Source: Limimaricola soesokkakensis
Lineage (GTDB): Bacteria; Pseudomonadota; Alphaproteobacteria; Rhodobacterales; Rhodobacteraceae
NCBI RefSeq assembly: GCF_900172345.1
Contig: NZ_FWFY01000001.1
Coordinates: forward strand, 495,733-559,732
Direction of reading: 5' to 3'
Length of the DNA: 64,000 bases
Positions 34,425 through 44,727 of the stretch are shown here, piece by piece. The notes under the pieces were generated by a model. That model was not told where the DNA came from and searched no databases. It saw nothing but the letters and a program-made list of their open reading frames with translations. The position numbers and the translations under genes are program-made. How positions within the stretch are numbered: position 1 is the stretch's first letter; each line of letters opens with the position of its first letter.

Positions 34425-36178
34425 CCGAAACGACGGGCGAGCGGGACCGGGCGGCGCAGGCCGGCGGCTGGTTCAGCGCGCATGGGCTGGTGCTGCGGGT
34501 GGTCGCCTTCCTGACCATCGCGCTGATGCCGATCGGGCTTATCGCGATCTATCAGACCGCCGAGTTCCAGCGCGAGACGCTGCGGCGGTCCGAACTGTCA
34601 CTGCTTGCGCTCACCGCGCAGGCGGGCGCGCCGGTGGAGCAGACCATTGAGCGCGCCTTCGGCGTGGCCGAGGCTCTGGGCGTCGTCATCGATGAGCTCG
34701 ACGATGCCGAGAGCTGTTCGAGCTATCTCGACCGCTACATCGAGGGACGCCGTCTCTACGCGATGATCGGCCTGGTCGATGCCGACGGCATTATGCGGTG
34801 CTCGTCGCTCGATGCGCCGCTCGACATGCGCGAGACCCGCATCTGGGAACAGATGTCGGTCTCGCCCAACTCCATCGTGACGCTGAGCCAGCGCACCGAG
34901 ATCGCCGATGAGCCGGTGATCAACGTCGCCAGCCCGATCGAGACCGGGAACGGGTTCAAGGGCTATGTGCAGCTCGCGATCCCGCAGCGCCGCATCGCAT
35001 CCCCGGTCAGCTCGGTTTCGCCCGACCGCAAACCGATCCAGCTCGTCACCTATAACGAGCTGGGGGAAGTGCTGACGGTACAGAATGCCGGGAAACCGCT
35101 TGAGGATCTGCTGCCGGAAGGGTTTGATCTCAGCGAACAAACCGGATTGCGGGCCACCGCTTCCGCCGCCCGCGCGCCCTCAGGCGAACGACTGGTCTAC
35201 GCGGTGACGCCGCTGGTGACGGGCGCGGTCTTCGCGCTCGGTATTTGGCCCGCCGCGGAAGGCTTCGCGACGCCTTGGCTGACCAACCTCTTTCCGATCC
35301 TGATGTGGGCGGCCAGCCTTCTGGTGGCCTATTACGCGATCCATCGGCTGGTGATCCGCCATGTGCGTCGGCTGGGCCGCTCGATGCGCCGCTTCGGTGC
35401 CAACAGGCAGCTGCCACCGCAGGGAACGGCGGGCGACATGTCGCGTGAGTTGCGCGAGATCGAGGGCGAATTTGTGCAGATGGCGGGTAACATCCTGCAG
35501 GACGAAGCCCGGCTCGAGGATCAGCTGCGCGAGCGCGGGATCCTGCTCAAGGAGGTACACCACCGGGTCAAGAACAACCTTCAGCTCATATCCTCGATCA
35601 TGTCGATGCAGATGCGCCGGACCCAGGATCCTGCCACGCGCGAGATCCTGAGCCGCCTGCAGGACAGGGTTCTGGGCCTCGCCACGATCCACCGGACTCT
35701 CTACGAGAGCGAGGATGTCGGGCGGGTCAACGCGGCACGGCTCCTGCGCGAGATCGTCGCGCAGCAATCCGGCGCCTCCGGCGCTCGCCCCGAGATGACG
35801 ACGCGGCTGGACCTCGAAGATCTGGAGCTGCTGCCGGATCAGGCGGTGCCGCTGTCGCTTCTGACCTCCGAGGCGCTCGCCAATGCCATGGCCAACGCCA
35901 CGCCGGACGCCGAAGGCACCACTTGGGTCTCGGTGTCGCTGCGGCGCGAAAACGGCGGGACAGTGCGGCTGGAGATTTCCAACTCCGCCCCCAGCGCCAT
36001 GCCCGACCAGAAGACGGCCTCCAAGGGGGCGCGGGCGCAGGGCTTGGGGATGAACCTCATCCAAGCCTTCGCGGCACAACTGGGCGGACCTAGCGAGACC
36101 ATGCACGAGGCGGGTATATATCGCCTGTCTACCGGGTTTCCGGTGCGCGAAATGCAGTATGATCCGCAGGACTATTAG
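34421..36178 (+). CDS. HisKA_2/HWE-type sensor histidine kinase (PhyK-like)
   Basis: A 585-residue membrane kinase. A first membrane span (about 25-45) and a second (about 285-305) enclose a periplasmic sensory domain of about 240 residues, then a HAMP-like linker, a HisKA_2 box E-V-H-H-R-V-K-N-N-L-Q (His380/His381) and a degenerate HATPase domain. Kinases of this class next to ecfG commonly phosphorylate PhyR. The GTG start at 34421 overlaps the ecfG stop (GTGA). The signal sensed is unknown. Confidence 0.9.
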   Translation: MTETTGERDRAAQAGGWFSAHGLVLRVVAFLTIALMPIGLIAIYQTAEFQRETLRRSELSLLALTAQAGAPVEQTIERAFGVAEALGVVIDELDDAESCSSYLDRYIEGRRLYAMIGLVDADGIMRCSSLDAPLDMRETRIWEQMSVSPNSIVTLSQRTEIADEPVINVASPIETGNGFKGYVQLAIPQRRIASPVSSVSPDRKPIQLVTYNELGEVLTVQNAGKPLEDLLPEGFDLSEQTGLRATASAARAPSGERLVYAVTPLVTGAVFALGIWPAAEGFATPWLTNLFPILMWAASLLVAYYAIHRLVIRHVRRLGRSMRRFGANRQLPPQGTAGDMSRELREIEGEFVQMAGNILQDEARLEDQLRERGILLKEVHHRVKNNLQLISSIMSMQMRRTQDPATREILSRLQDRVLGLATIHRTLYESEDVGRVNAARLLREIVAQQSGASGARPEMTTRLDLEDLELLPDQAVPLSLLTSEALANAMANATPDAEGTTWVSVSLRRENGGTVRLEISNSAPSAMPDQKTASKGARAQGLGMNLIQAFAAQLGGPSETMHEAGIYRLSTGFPVREMQYDPQDY

Positions 36179-36189
36179 GGCCGGATGCC

Positions 36190-37857
36190 ATGGATGAGGA
36201 GTTGGGCTTTCCGTTGCGCGAGCGGCGCGGGACCGGTCGCACCGATACCGATCGTGGCGAGAACGACCCCTCGCATGCCCGCTGGGCTTGGGCGGCGCTC
36301 CCCGATCCGGAACTGCCCGACGACCCCGATATCCCGTTACCCCTGATTACCGCCGAACAGGCCTACCCGGTGTTCGAGCGCTGCTTCCTAGAGGCGCGCG
36401 ACCGGGTGCGCATGTCGTTTCGCGTCTTCGACCCGTTTACGCAGCTGCATTCCGTGTCGGCGCGCAAGGTCGGCGAAATCTGGTTCGACCTTATCGCCCA
36501 CAAGCTGCGCAAGGGGCTGCGGGTCGAGATCGCGATCACCGATTTCGACCCGATCGCCGTGACCTCGATGCACGCGATGACGTGGGATTCGATCCGTGGC
36601 CTGATCGCGGCCGGGGAGGCCTCGGGCCATCCGGAACGGTTGGTGCTGCGACCGGCGATGCATCCGGCGCGGGTCGGCGCGGTGCCACGGGTTCTACTGT
36701 GGTACAAGACCTGGCGCGAGTTGCATCGCACGGCCTGCCAGCTGAGTGGGCTGCCGCCCGAGGACCGTGCCGAAATGCTGCAGCTGCGCCCCGGGTTGAG
36801 GGATCACATCACTGAACGCAGGGGGCGGCTCGTGGCCAAGCCTTGGCCGATCCCCGAACTCTATCTCGCGACGCATCACCAGAAGCTCGCGGTCTTCGAC
36901 GACAAATGGCTGTATATCGGTGGTCTCGATCTCGACGACCGTCGTTTCGACACGCCGCGCCATGACCGGCCCGCACAGGAAACCTGGCACGACGTCCAAT
37001 TGCTGATGGGCGGCGAGGCCGTGGCCGACGCGCACCGGCATCTCGACAGCTATCTGCGGATCAACGCGGGCGCCACGCCCGAGCCCACGGGCCGGATCCT
37101 GCGCACGCTCTCGGCGCATCGCACGCCCTCGATCCTGCGCATGTCGCCCAAGCGGCAGGTCGAGGAGTTGTTCGACGCGCATCGCGACCTTTTCGCAGGG
37201 GGGCGCGACCTGATCTATGTCGAAACCCAGTTCATGCGCGACCGGGATATCGCCCGGTCCCTTGTCCATGCGGCGCGGGCCAACCCCGATCTCGGCCTTA
37301 TCATGGTGCTACCGGCCGCGCCGGAGGATGCAGCCTTCGCCCGCGCGCGGATTGATGCGCGCTACGGCGATTACCTGCAGGCGCGCTGCATCGGCAAGAT
37401 CCGCCGCGCATTCGGGGACCGGGCCCTGATCCTGTCACCGGCCGCGCCGCGCCGCGCCGGCCAGAAGGATGTCGGACCACGGGCACGCATGTGGCGCGCG
37501 CCGATCATCTATGTCCACGCCAAGATCGCGATCGCCGATAATGTCGACGCGCTGGTATCCTCGGCCAACTTGAACGGTCGCTCGATGCATTGGGACACCG
37601 AGGCCGGGGTGCGGCTTGCGGGCAGGGCGGCGGTGGAGCCGCTGCGCGACGCCTGCATGCGTCACTGGATGGGCGAGGCCGGGCCGCAGCGACCGGGCGA
37701 GAGCGGCCGCGATCTCGTGGCACGGTGGCGCGGCATGGTGCGGGCCGACAGCGCCCGCGTGCCGGAGTTGCGTCAGGGGCTGCTCCTGCCTTATCCGCTG
37801 CGCCCCGCTTGGCGGCTCGGACGCAACCTTCCGGGGATCCCGGAGGCGATGGTCTGA
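36190..37857 (+). CDS. Phospholipase D family protein (two HKD motifs)
   Basis: A 555-residue cytoplasmic or peripheral protein without a membrane span. Two complete H-x-K-x4-D motifs are present: His230/Lys232/Asp237 (H-Q-K-L-A-V-F-D) and His443/Lys445/Asp450 (H-A-K-I-A-I-A-D). It is a phospholipase D or phosphatidyltransferase rather than a classical cardiolipin synthase, which would have N-terminal membrane spans. It follows the stress kinase by 11 bases and may be co-transcribed with ecfG, suggesting membrane-lipid remodelling under stress. Confidence 0.85.
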   Translation: MDEELGFPLRERRGTGRTDTDRGENDPSHARWAWAALPDPELPDDPDIPLPLITAEQAYPVFERCFLEARDRVRMSFRVFDPFTQLHSVSARKVGEIWFDLIAHKLRKGLRVEIAITDFDPIAVTSMHAMTWDSIRGLIAAGEASGHPERLVLRPAMHPARVGAVPRVLLWYKTWRELHRTACQLSGLPPEDRAEMLQLRPGLRDHITERRGRLVAKPWPIPELYLATHHQKLAVFDDKWLYIGGLDLDDRRFDTPRHDRPAQETWHDVQLLMGGEAVADAHRHLDSYLRINAGATPEPTGRILRTLSAHRTPSILRMSPKRQVEELFDAHRDLFAGGRDLIYVETQFMRDRDIARSLVHAARANPDLGLIMVLPAAPEDAAFARARIDARYGDYLQARCIGKIRRAFGDRALILSPAAPRRAGQKDVGPRARMWRAPIIYVHAKIAIADNVDALVSSANLNGRSMHWDTEAGVRLAGRAAVEPLRDACMRHWMGEAGPQRPGESGRDLVARWRGMVRADSARVPELRQGLLLPYPLRPAWRLGRNLPGIPEAMV

Positions 37858-37880
37858 GCCGCGCCGCGCCGCGGCGCGGC
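37858..37880 (+). terminator. Terminator-like hairpin after the phospholipase D gene
   Basis: Perfect 10-base arms GCCGCGCCGC (37858-37867) and GCGGCGCGGC (37871-37880) with a 3-base loop follow the stop codon directly. The next base starts the GGAAC box of a new promoter, so this hairpin separates two transcription units. Confidence 0.65.
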
Positions 37881-37905
37881 GGAACCGCCAGCCACACTCC
37901 GCGTT
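37881..37905 (+). promoter_or_regulatory. EcfG-type promoter of the 28-residue peptide gene
   Basis: GGAAC (37881-37885), 17 bases, GTT (37903-37905): GGAAC-N16-CGTT, a full match to the general-stress pattern. A perfect AGGAGG ribosome site (37921-37926) and an ATG (37932) follow within 27 bases, which is the geometry expected for a short-leader stress gene. Confidence 0.7.
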
Positions 37906-37931
37906 GGCCCCGACACGACCAGGAGGACGCC

Positions 37932-38018
37932 ATGACCATCGCAACGATGGTGGCCGCCCTTGCGGGTCTGGTGGTGGTTGCGTTCCTGATCTTCCTGCTT
38001 ACGGGCGGAGACGACTGA
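37932..38018 (+). CDS. 28-residue single-span membrane peptide, stress-induced (predicted)
   Basis: A 28-codon reading frame starting MTIATMVAA encodes a hydrophobic segment (about residues 5-23) ending in G-G-D-D. It has a perfect AGGAGG 5 bases before ATG and an EcfG-type promoter 27-50 bases upstream, while a terminator-like hairpin isolates it from the phospholipase D gene. I do not recognise a family. Small single-span stress peptides are known generally, often acting as regulators of membrane complexes; no target can be named here. Confidence 0.65.
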   Translation: MTIATMVAALAGLVVVAFLIFLLTGGDD

Positions 38019-38071
38019 TGGAAGGTGGGGAGCACCATGGCCGTTTCGCTGCCGGACGGTCACCCGGTGTC

Positions 38072-38114
38072 GCCTGTCGCGCCCGTACTGCTTGGGTACG
38101 ATAGGCGACCCGGT
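38072..38114 (+). other. Imperfect long hairpin after the small peptide gene
   Basis: The segment folds back on itself with TCGCCT/AGGCGA and CGTAC/GTACG pairs and partly matching outer arms (ACCCGGTG against CCCGGT). It starts about 55 bases after the peptide stop and may terminate that short transcript. Pairing is interrupted, so confidence is low. Confidence 0.35.
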
Positions 38115-38196
38115 CCCCCGCGCCAATTCCCTACCTACTTTCACCGGTCCGAGGCCGATGCCGCGCCTGCTGACCCGGCGCTCGCGCCGGGGTGCA

Positions 38197-38224
38197 GTTG
38201 AAACCCCCCGGGCAGACCACTAAG
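38197..38224 (+). promoter_or_regulatory. Possible heat-shock (sigma-32) promoter of clpP
   Basis: GTTGAAA (38197-38203) and CCACTAAG (38217-38224) are 13 bases apart, 57 bases before the clpP start. This loosely resembles heat-shock promoters, and clpP is commonly under sigma-32. The match is partial. Confidence 0.3.
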
Positions 38225-38280
38225 ACTCTCGAAGGACAAGATCCGCACGAGACGCAAGCGTTCCCGAAAAGGCAGAGCAG

Positions 38281-38922
38281 ATGCACGATCCCGTTGAGAC
38301 CTACATGAACCTCGTCCCGATGGTGGTCGAGCAGACCAGCCGCGGCGAGCGCGCCTACGACATCTTCTCGCGCCTGCTGAAAGAGCGCGTGATCTTCGTC
38401 AACGGCCCGGTGCATGACGGCATGAGCCAGCTCATCGTCGCGCAGCTTCTGCACCTCGAGGCCGAGAACCCGAAGAAAGAAATCTCGATGTACATCAACA
38501 GCCCCGGCGGTGTCGTCACCTCCGGCCTGTCGATCTACGACACCATGCAGTACATCCGGCCCAAGGTCTCGACCCTTGTGATCGGCCAAGCCGCCTCGAT
38601 GGGCTCGCTGCTGCTGACCGCGGGCGAGAAGGGCATGCGCTTCTCGCTGCCCAACTCCCGCGTCATGGTGCACCAGCCCTCGGGCGGCTATCAGGGTCAG
38701 GCCACGGACATCATGATCCACGCCGCCGAAACCCAGAAGCTCAAGAACCGGCTCAACGAGATCTACGTCCACCACACCGGCCAGCCGCTGGAAAAGGTCG
38801 AGGCGGCGCTCGAGCGCGACAACTTCATGTCGCCCGAAGAGGCGCGCGACTGGGGCCTGATCGATGAGATCCTGACCAGCCGCGATCAGGGCGAGGACAA
38901 GACGCCCAACACCGCCGGTTGA
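38281..38922 (+). CDS. clpP: ATP-dependent Clp protease proteolytic subunit ClpP
   Basis: A 213-residue serine protease with the catalytic triad Ser106 (Q-A-A-S-M-G-S), His131 (V-H-Q-P-S) and Asp180. It forms the double-ring chamber fed by ClpX, whose gene follows after 148 bases. Length and start (M-H-D-P-V-E-T-Y) match alphaproteobacterial ClpP. Confidence 0.97.
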   Translation: MHDPVETYMNLVPMVVEQTSRGERAYDIFSRLLKERVIFVNGPVHDGMSQLIVAQLLHLEAENPKKEISMYINSPGGVVTSGLSIYDTMQYIRPKVSTLVIGQAASMGSLLLTAGEKGMRFSLPNSRVMVHQPSGGYQGQATDIMIHAAETQKLKNRLNEIYVHHTGQPLEKVEAALERDNFMSPEEARDWGLIDEILTSRDQGEDKTPNTAG

Positions 38923-38929
38923 TCCGGCA

Positions 38930-38962
38930 GGCGATCACCCCTGTCAAACCGGGGTGATCGCC
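38930..38962 (+). terminator. Perfect 12-base hairpin between clpP and clpX
   Basis: Arms GGCGATCACCCC (38930-38941) and GGGGTGATCGCC (38951-38962) are fully complementary around a 9-base loop, 7 bases after the clpP stop. It may partially terminate clpP transcripts or stabilise their 3' ends; a short TTTT follows 14 bases later. Confidence 0.7.
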
Positions 38963-39070
38963 GATAGCGCGCCGGGATTTTGGCGTTGTGGCCGCGAAAT
39001 GGCTGCCTTATCGTCTGATCAAGGGCAGTCCGAGAGAGATAAAGCAGGGCCGATGGCCCGGGGGTTCGAT

Positions 39071-40336
<1,266 letters not shown>

Positions 40337-40340
40337 GGCG

Positions 40341-40715
40341 ATGCAGCGATTCACCTCCGGATCGGAGTTCGAAGGACGGATCGGCTACAGCCGGTCCGTC
40401 CTTTGCGATGGGTGGGTCTTCGTTTCCGGCACCACCGGCTACGACTACGCCACGATGACGCTGCCCGAGGGCATCGAGGCGCAGTGCCGACAGGCGCTTG
40501 CCAATCTCGAAACGGCGTTGAAGTTTGCGGGCTCCAACATGGCGCATGTGGTGCGCGTCACCTACATGCTGCCTGACCGGGGCAATTTCCCGGCCTGCTG
40601 GCCGCTGCTGCGCGCCGCCTGGGGCGATGCGGCACCGGCCGCGACGATGATCGAATGCGGGCTGATGGAGCCCCAGATGCGGATCGAGATCGAGGCCACC
40701 GCGCGGGCCCTCTGA
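40341..40715 (+). CDS. RidA/YjgF-family protein
   Basis: A 124-residue protein of the RidA family, trimeric enamine/imine deaminases that remove reactive intermediates of amino-acid metabolism. The conserved C-terminal I-E-x-E-A-T segment is present, and the V-R-V-T-Y-M-L region precedes it. The catalytic Arg normally placed in the C-terminal third is not obvious (segment A-A-A-T-M-I-E-C), so it may belong to a RidA subgroup with another activity. It begins 4 bases after clpX. Confidence 0.75.
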   Translation: MQRFTSGSEFEGRIGYSRSVLCDGWVFVSGTTGYDYATMTLPEGIEAQCRQALANLETALKFAGSNMAHVVRVTYMLPDRGNFPACWPLLRAAWGDAAPAATMIECGLMEPQMRIEIEATARAL

Positions 40716-40782
40716 GCCGCGCTCACCACTGGACCTCGGTCGCCGTTTGCGGCATGACGGGGCGCAGGACAGGAGACCGGTC

Positions 40783-41166
40783 ATGAGCTTTGGCAGCACC
40801 CTCAAGCGCTTCTTCACCTGGTGGAACGGGCAGACCTTCGGCACCCAGCTCTTCACCTGGCGCAACGGCCAGAAGGTGGGCGAGGACCGGCAGGGCAACA
40901 TCTTCTACCGCACCGCCGACGATTCGAAGCGCTGGGTCATCTTCAACGGCGAAGTCGAAGCGAGCCGTATCGACCCCGAATGGCATGGCTGGCTGCACCG
41001 GATCTGGGATCAGCCACCGACCGAACGGCCCTTGGTGCACCGTCCTTGGGAAAAACCGCACGAGCCGAACCATACCGGTACCGAGATGGCCTATGCGCCG
41101 AAGGGCTCGATCCGCCGTGCGGCACCGACCGACATGAAGGATTACGACGCGTGGCAGCCCGAGTGA
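40783..41166 (+). CDS. NDUFA12-like complex I accessory subunit
   Basis: A 127-residue homologue of mitochondrial NDUFA12 (B17.2), a supernumerary subunit of NADH:quinone oxidoreductase found in alphaproteobacteria. Motifs include F-F-T-W-W-N-G, V-G-E-D, Y-R, R-W-V-I-F-N-G and W-H-x-W-L-H. AGGAG lies 7 bases before the ATG at 40783. The downstream gene overlaps its end. Confidence 0.92.
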   Translation: MSFGSTLKRFFTWWNGQTFGTQLFTWRNGQKVGEDRQGNIFYRTADDSKRWVIFNGEVEASRIDPEWHGWLHRIWDQPPTERPLVHRPWEKPHEPNHTGTEMAYAPKGSIRRAAPTDMKDYDAWQPE

Positions 41167-41519
41167 TCCGCGCCGCGAGCCTTGCTCTGGCGCTCCTCGC
41201 TGCGCCGGTGGCCGCGCAGGAAGCTGCCGTGGCCCCTGGTGGTGTATTGCGCGTGCTCGACAAGATCACCGGTATCGTCACCGATCTCGATCTCGCGGCG
41301 GGCGAAACCGGCACGGTGGGGCATCTCTCGATCGAGCTGGAAGAGTGCCGGTATCCCGCCGACAACCCGGCGGGCGACGCTTACGAGCATCTCATCGTGC
41401 GTTACCAGAAGATCGAGGAGCCGGTGTTTCGAGGCTGGATCATTGCCTCCGCACCCGCGCTCAACGCGATGGATCACCCGCGCTACGACGTCTGGGCGCT
41501 GCGCTGCAGAACCTCCTGA
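41151..41519 (+). CDS. DUF2155 periplasmic protein
   Basis: A 122-residue protein with a Sec signal peptide ([10 protein letters not shown], cleavage after V-A-A-Q region) and a DUF2155 domain (L-D-K-I-T-G to [10 protein letters not shown]). Function is unknown; the gene is typically found next to the NDUFA12-like gene. The start is GTG at 41151 (AAGGA 9 bases upstream, overlapping the previous gene by 16 bases) or GTG at 41163 (a GTGA overlap); both leave the signal peptide intact. It converges with aat and overlaps its end by 37 bases. Confidence 0.8.
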   Translation: MAARVIRAASLALALLAAPVAAQEAAVAPGGVLRVLDKITGIVTDLDLAAGETGTVGHLSIELEECRYPADNPAGDAYEHLIVRYQKIEEPVFRGWIIASAPALNAMDHPRYDVWALRCRTS

Positions 41520-42136
41520 GCGGGCGCGGGCGGACCGGGGGCGATGAAATCGCCCGGTAGTGCCAGTGCTTCTGCCAGCGCCGCCTTGTAGCGGGCGCGC
41601 GGGATCTCGACGAAGCCGAGGCTGGCGAGATGCGGGGTCAGGAACTGCGCATCGAACAGGGTGAAACCGCCGAGGCGCAACCGGTCCACCAACCACGCCA
41701 TCGCCAGTTTCGACGCATCGGTGCGGCGCGAGAACATGCTTTCGCCGAAAAAGGCGCTGCCCAACGTGACGCCGTAGATGCCGCCGGTCAACGCGCCGTC
41801 ATGGCGTATCTCGACCGAATGGGCAAAGCCCATGCGGTGCAGCGCCGTGTAGAGATCGAAGATCTCGTCGTTGATCCAGGTCTCCGGCCGGTCGGCGCAG
41901 CCTTCCAGAACCGCCTGGAAATCACCGTTTACAGCGATCTCGAAGCCGCCGCGACGCATCCGCCGGGCAAGACTGCGCGAGATGCGAAAGCGGTCGAGCG
42001 GCAGGACGCCGCGCCGCTGCGGGTCGACCCAGAAAATCTCCGGGTCGTCCCGGCTTTCGGCCATGGGGAACACGCCCTGTGCATAGCCGTGCAGCAGCAG
42101 TTCCGGCGTCAGCCGTGGCTCGGGCCGCGAGACCAT
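41483..42136 (-). CDS. aat: Leucyl/phenylalanyl-tRNA-protein transferase
   Basis: A 217-residue transferase that adds Leu or Phe to N-terminal Arg/Lys substrates, making them ClpS/ClpAP targets in the N-end rule pathway. G-V-F-P-M-A near the N-terminus, W-x-x-P-x-x-R-G-V-L-P-L, and G-G-x-Y-G-V-x-L-G-x-x-F-F-G-E-S-M-F-S are the family's diagnostic blocks. It is the last gene of accB-accC-aat, 14 bases after accC. Confidence 0.95.
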   Translation of the reverse strand: MVSRPEPRLTPELLLHGYAQGVFPMAESRDDPEIFWVDPQRRGVLPLDRFRISRSLARRMRRGGFEIAVNGDFQAVLEGCADRPETWINDEIFDLYTALHRMGFAHSVEIRHDGALTGGIYGVTLGSAFFGESMFSRRTDASKLAMAWLVDRLRLGGFTLFDAQFLTPHLASLGFVEIPRARYKAALAEALALPGDFIAPGPPAPAQEVLQRSAQTS

Positions 42137-42150
42137 GCGCGGCCCCCGCC

Positions 42151-43500
42151 TTATCCTTGCAGGGTCTGGTCGAGCCAGCGCTCGAGCCAGTGGATGTTGT
42201 AATCCCCCTTGAGGATGTCGGGTTCGCCCAAGAGCGCGTGGTGCAGCGGCACGGTGGTGTCGACGCCATCGACGATCAGCTCGCCCAACGCCCGGTTGAG
42301 ACGGGCCAGCGCCTCGGCCCGGTCCTGGCCGTGCACGATCAGCTTGGCGATCAGGCTGTCGTAATAGGGCGGGATGCGGTAGCCGTCATAGAGCGCGCTG
42401 TCCATCCGGACGCCAAGACCGCCCGGGGCGTGATACTGCGTGATCCGGCCCGGGCAGGGCGCGAAGTTCGGCAGCTTTTCGGCGTTGATCCGCACCTCGA
42501 TCGCGTGACCGCGGATCTGCAGATCTTCCTGCGCGAATGACATCGGCAGGCCCGAGGCGACCCGGATCTGCTCGCGCACGAGATCGACGCCGAAGATCGC
42601 CTCGGTCACCGGATGCTCCACCTGCAGGCGAGTGTTCATCTCGATGAAGTAGAACTCGTCATTCTCGAACAGAAACTCGATCGTGCCGGCGCCGGAATAC
42701 TTGATCTTGGCCACAGCATCGGCGCAGACCTTGCCGATCCTGTCGCGCAGCTCGGGCGTGATGCAGGGGCCGGGGGCCTCTTCGAGCACCTTCTGGTGGC
42801 GACGCTGCAGCGAGCAGTCGCGCTCGCCCAGATGCACCGCGCCGCCCTTGCCATCGCCGAAGACCTGGATTTCGATGTGGCGCGGCGTAGTGAGGTATTT
42901 CTCGATATAGACCTCGTCATTGCCGAAGGCGGCCTTCGCCTCGGAGCGCGCGGTCTGGAAGGCGCGCTCGATCTCGGCCTCGGACTTGGCAACCTTCATG
43001 CCGCGCCCGCCGCCGCCGGCGGTGGCCTTGATGATCACCGGGTAGCCGATATCGGCGCCGATCTTGCGGGCCGCCTCGACCGACGGCACGCCGCCGTCGG
43101 AGCCGGGCACGCAGGGCACGCCCAGCGCCTTCATCGTGTCCTTGGCGGTGATCTTGTCGCCCATCATGCGGATGTGCTCGGCCGAGGGGCCGATGAAGGT
43201 CAGGCCGTGATCTTCGACCGCCTGCACGAAGGCGGCGTTCTCGGACAGGAAGCCGTAGCCCGGATGAATCGCTTGGGCGCCTGTGATCTCGCAGGCCGAA
43301 AGGATGGCCGGGAAGGAGAGGTAAGATTGGCCCGAGGGGGGCGGGCCGATGCAGATCGCCTCATCGGCCATGCGCACATGCATGGCATCCGAATCGGCGG
43401 TGGAATGCACGGCGACGGACTTGATGCCCATCTCGCGCGCGGCGCGCACGACGCGCAGCGCGATTTCGCCGCGGTTGGCGATGAGGATCTTGTCGAACAT
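42151..43500 (-). CDS. accC: Acetyl-CoA carboxylase biotin carboxylase subunit AccC
   Basis: A 449-residue ATP-grasp enzyme that carboxylates the biotin of AccB in the first step of fatty-acid synthesis. The canonical start [13 protein letters not shown], the glycine-rich ATP loop (G-G-G-G-R-G-M) and R-D-C-S-x-Q-R-R-x-Q-K are visible. A GTG three codons upstream overlaps the accB stop, but the ATG at 43500 gives the usual length. Confidence 0.96.
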   Translation of the reverse strand: MFDKILIANRGEIALRVVRAAREMGIKSVAVHSTADSDAMHVRMADEAICIGPPPSGQSYLSFPAILSACEITGAQAIHPGYGFLSENAAFVQAVEDHGLTFIGPSAEHIRMMGDKITAKDTMKALGVPCVPGSDGGVPSVEAARKIGADIGYPVIIKATAGGGGRGMKVAKSEAEIERAFQTARSEAKAAFGNDEVYIEKYLTTPRHIEIQVFGDGKGGAVHLGERDCSLQRRHQKVLEEAPGPCITPELRDRIGKVCADAVAKIKYSGAGTIEFLFENDEFYFIEMNTRLQVEHPVTEAIFGVDLVREQIRVASGLPMSFAQEDLQIRGHAIEVRINAEKLPNFAPCPGRITQYHAPGGLGVRMDSALYDGYRIPPYYDSLIAKLIVHGQDRAEALARLNRALGELIVDGVDTTVPLHHALLGEPDILKGDYNIHWLERWLDQTLQG

Positions 43501-43505
43501 GGGGC

Positions 43506-44009
43506 TCACTCGATGATCATCAGCGGCGCGCCGAACTCGACCGGGCTGCCATCCTCGACGAGGATGCGCTTGACGGTGCCGGAGCGGGGGGCGGGGATCT
43601 GGTTCATGGTCTTCATCGCCTCGATGATGAGGACGGTATCGCCCTCCTTCACCTGCGCACCCGGCGATACGAAGGGCGGCGAGCCCGGCTCGGCCTGCAG
43701 ATAGGCGGTGCCGACCATGGGCGAGGTGACGGCGCCCGGATGGCTCGCGGGGTCGTCGGAGACCGCGGCGGCGGGAGCCGCGGCCGGGCTCGGAGCCGCG
43801 GCGGCAGCCATCGGCGCGGGCTGGCTCTGCTGCGCGGGCATGGCGAACTGTTGCACGACTTCGCGGGCGCGGCTGACCCGGACGTTCAGGCTGTCATTCT
43901 CTCCGTAATCGCGCTTCACCTGAAGTTCGGTCAGATCGTTCTGGTTCAGCAGTTCCGCCAGCGCGCGGATGAAGCTGACATCGCTGTCGTGGCTGGTCTT
44001 GTCGCTCAT
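43506..44009 (-). CDS. accB: Biotin carboxyl carrier protein AccB
   Basis: A 167-residue carrier with a short N-terminal dimerisation region, a Pro/Ala linker (about 58-85) and the C-terminal biotinyl domain. The biotin-accepting Lys133 is in E-A-M-K-T-M-N. It works with AccC, next in the operon. Confidence 0.96.
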   Translation of the reverse strand: MSDKTSHDSDVSFIRALAELLNQNDLTELQVKRDYGENDSLNVRVSRAREVVQQFAMPAQQSQPAPMAAAAAPSPAAAPAAAVSDDPASHPGAVTSPMVGTAYLQAEPGSPPFVSPGAQVKEGDTVLIIEAMKTMNQIPAPRSGTVKRILVEDGSPVEFGAPLMIIE

Positions 44010-44122
44010 AGCTCTGGGCCCCTCGTATCACGCCCGTCCGGGCTGCAGTTCCGGGGGCTTATACGCCGGTTCGAAGGGCGAGGAAAGCAGCCCCCGACCG
44101 AGGGGCGCAAAGCGGTGCCGCG

Positions 44123-44605
44123 TCAGGCGTCGCCGGTGCCGGGGTCCGTGGGGGTCGGTTCGATGGGGTCGTCGTCGCGCAGCGTGACCGGAGACGCCGG
44201 GGCCAGATCGGCGACGGCCGTCACAGGAGCCGCCTCGGGGAGCGGGGCGGGCGCTGGCGCCGTTTCTGAAATTCGGGAATCCGCCTTCGCTTCGAGGGCA
44301 GCCCTCGCTTCGCGGAGTTCCTCCTGACGCGCGCTGTCTGGCAGCATGGCGACGCCCCATGGTTTGAGCACCCGCTCAGGCGAATATTCCTTGATCGATG
44401 TGGAGGGCGACATGAGCCCTGCCCGCACGAGACCGAAGCGGCTCTGATCCGGCGGGCGCGGGGCGACGAAGTCCGGGCGCTCGGGGGCGGTCACGGGCGG
44501 CAGGTCAGGGCGAGGCCGCGCCGCGGAGGCCGCCTCGTGCCGTGACTGCGCGATATCCCCGGTCGCCAGCCAGGACATAGGCGGCATCTGTCTGACAAGA
44601 TCCAT
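44123..44605 (-). CDS. Hypothetical Pro/Ala-rich protein
   Basis: A 160-residue protein I do not recognise. The first 80 residues are mixed (starts M-D-L-V-R-Q-M-P-P-M-S-W), and the last 60 are rich in Ala, Pro, Glu and Thr and look disordered. There is no signal peptide or membrane span. The ATG at 44605 is preceded by GGGAG at 6-7 bases. It lies between acs and accB on the same strand, separated from acs by a terminator-like hairpin and from accB by 113 bases. Reality is supported by the start context, not by homology. Confidence 0.55.
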   Translation of the reverse strand: MDLVRQMPPMSWLATGDIAQSRHEAASAARPRPDLPPVTAPERPDFVAPRPPDQSRFGLVRAGLMSPSTSIKEYSPERVLKPWGVAMLPDSARQEELREARAALEAKADSRISETAPAPAPLPEAAPVTAVADLAPASPVTLRDDDPIEPTPTDPGTGDA

Positions 44606-44688
44606 CTCATGCTCCCGAATCAGAAGCCCCACGAGGCCATGATCCCGGCAGATTATGAAAAAAGGATGAAGGGACAGAGCCTCGCTGC

Positions 44689-44709
44689 GGGCCGGCGCAA
44701 AACCGGCCC
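44689..44709 (-). terminator. Terminator-like hairpin after acs
   Basis: Perfect 7-base arms GGGCCGG (44689-44695) and CCGGCCC (44703-44709), 7-base loop, 18 bases past the acs stop on the minus strand. A run of six T on that strand follows about 35 bases later. Confidence 0.65.
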
Positions 44710-44727
44710 ATAGCGCTTGATACAAGC

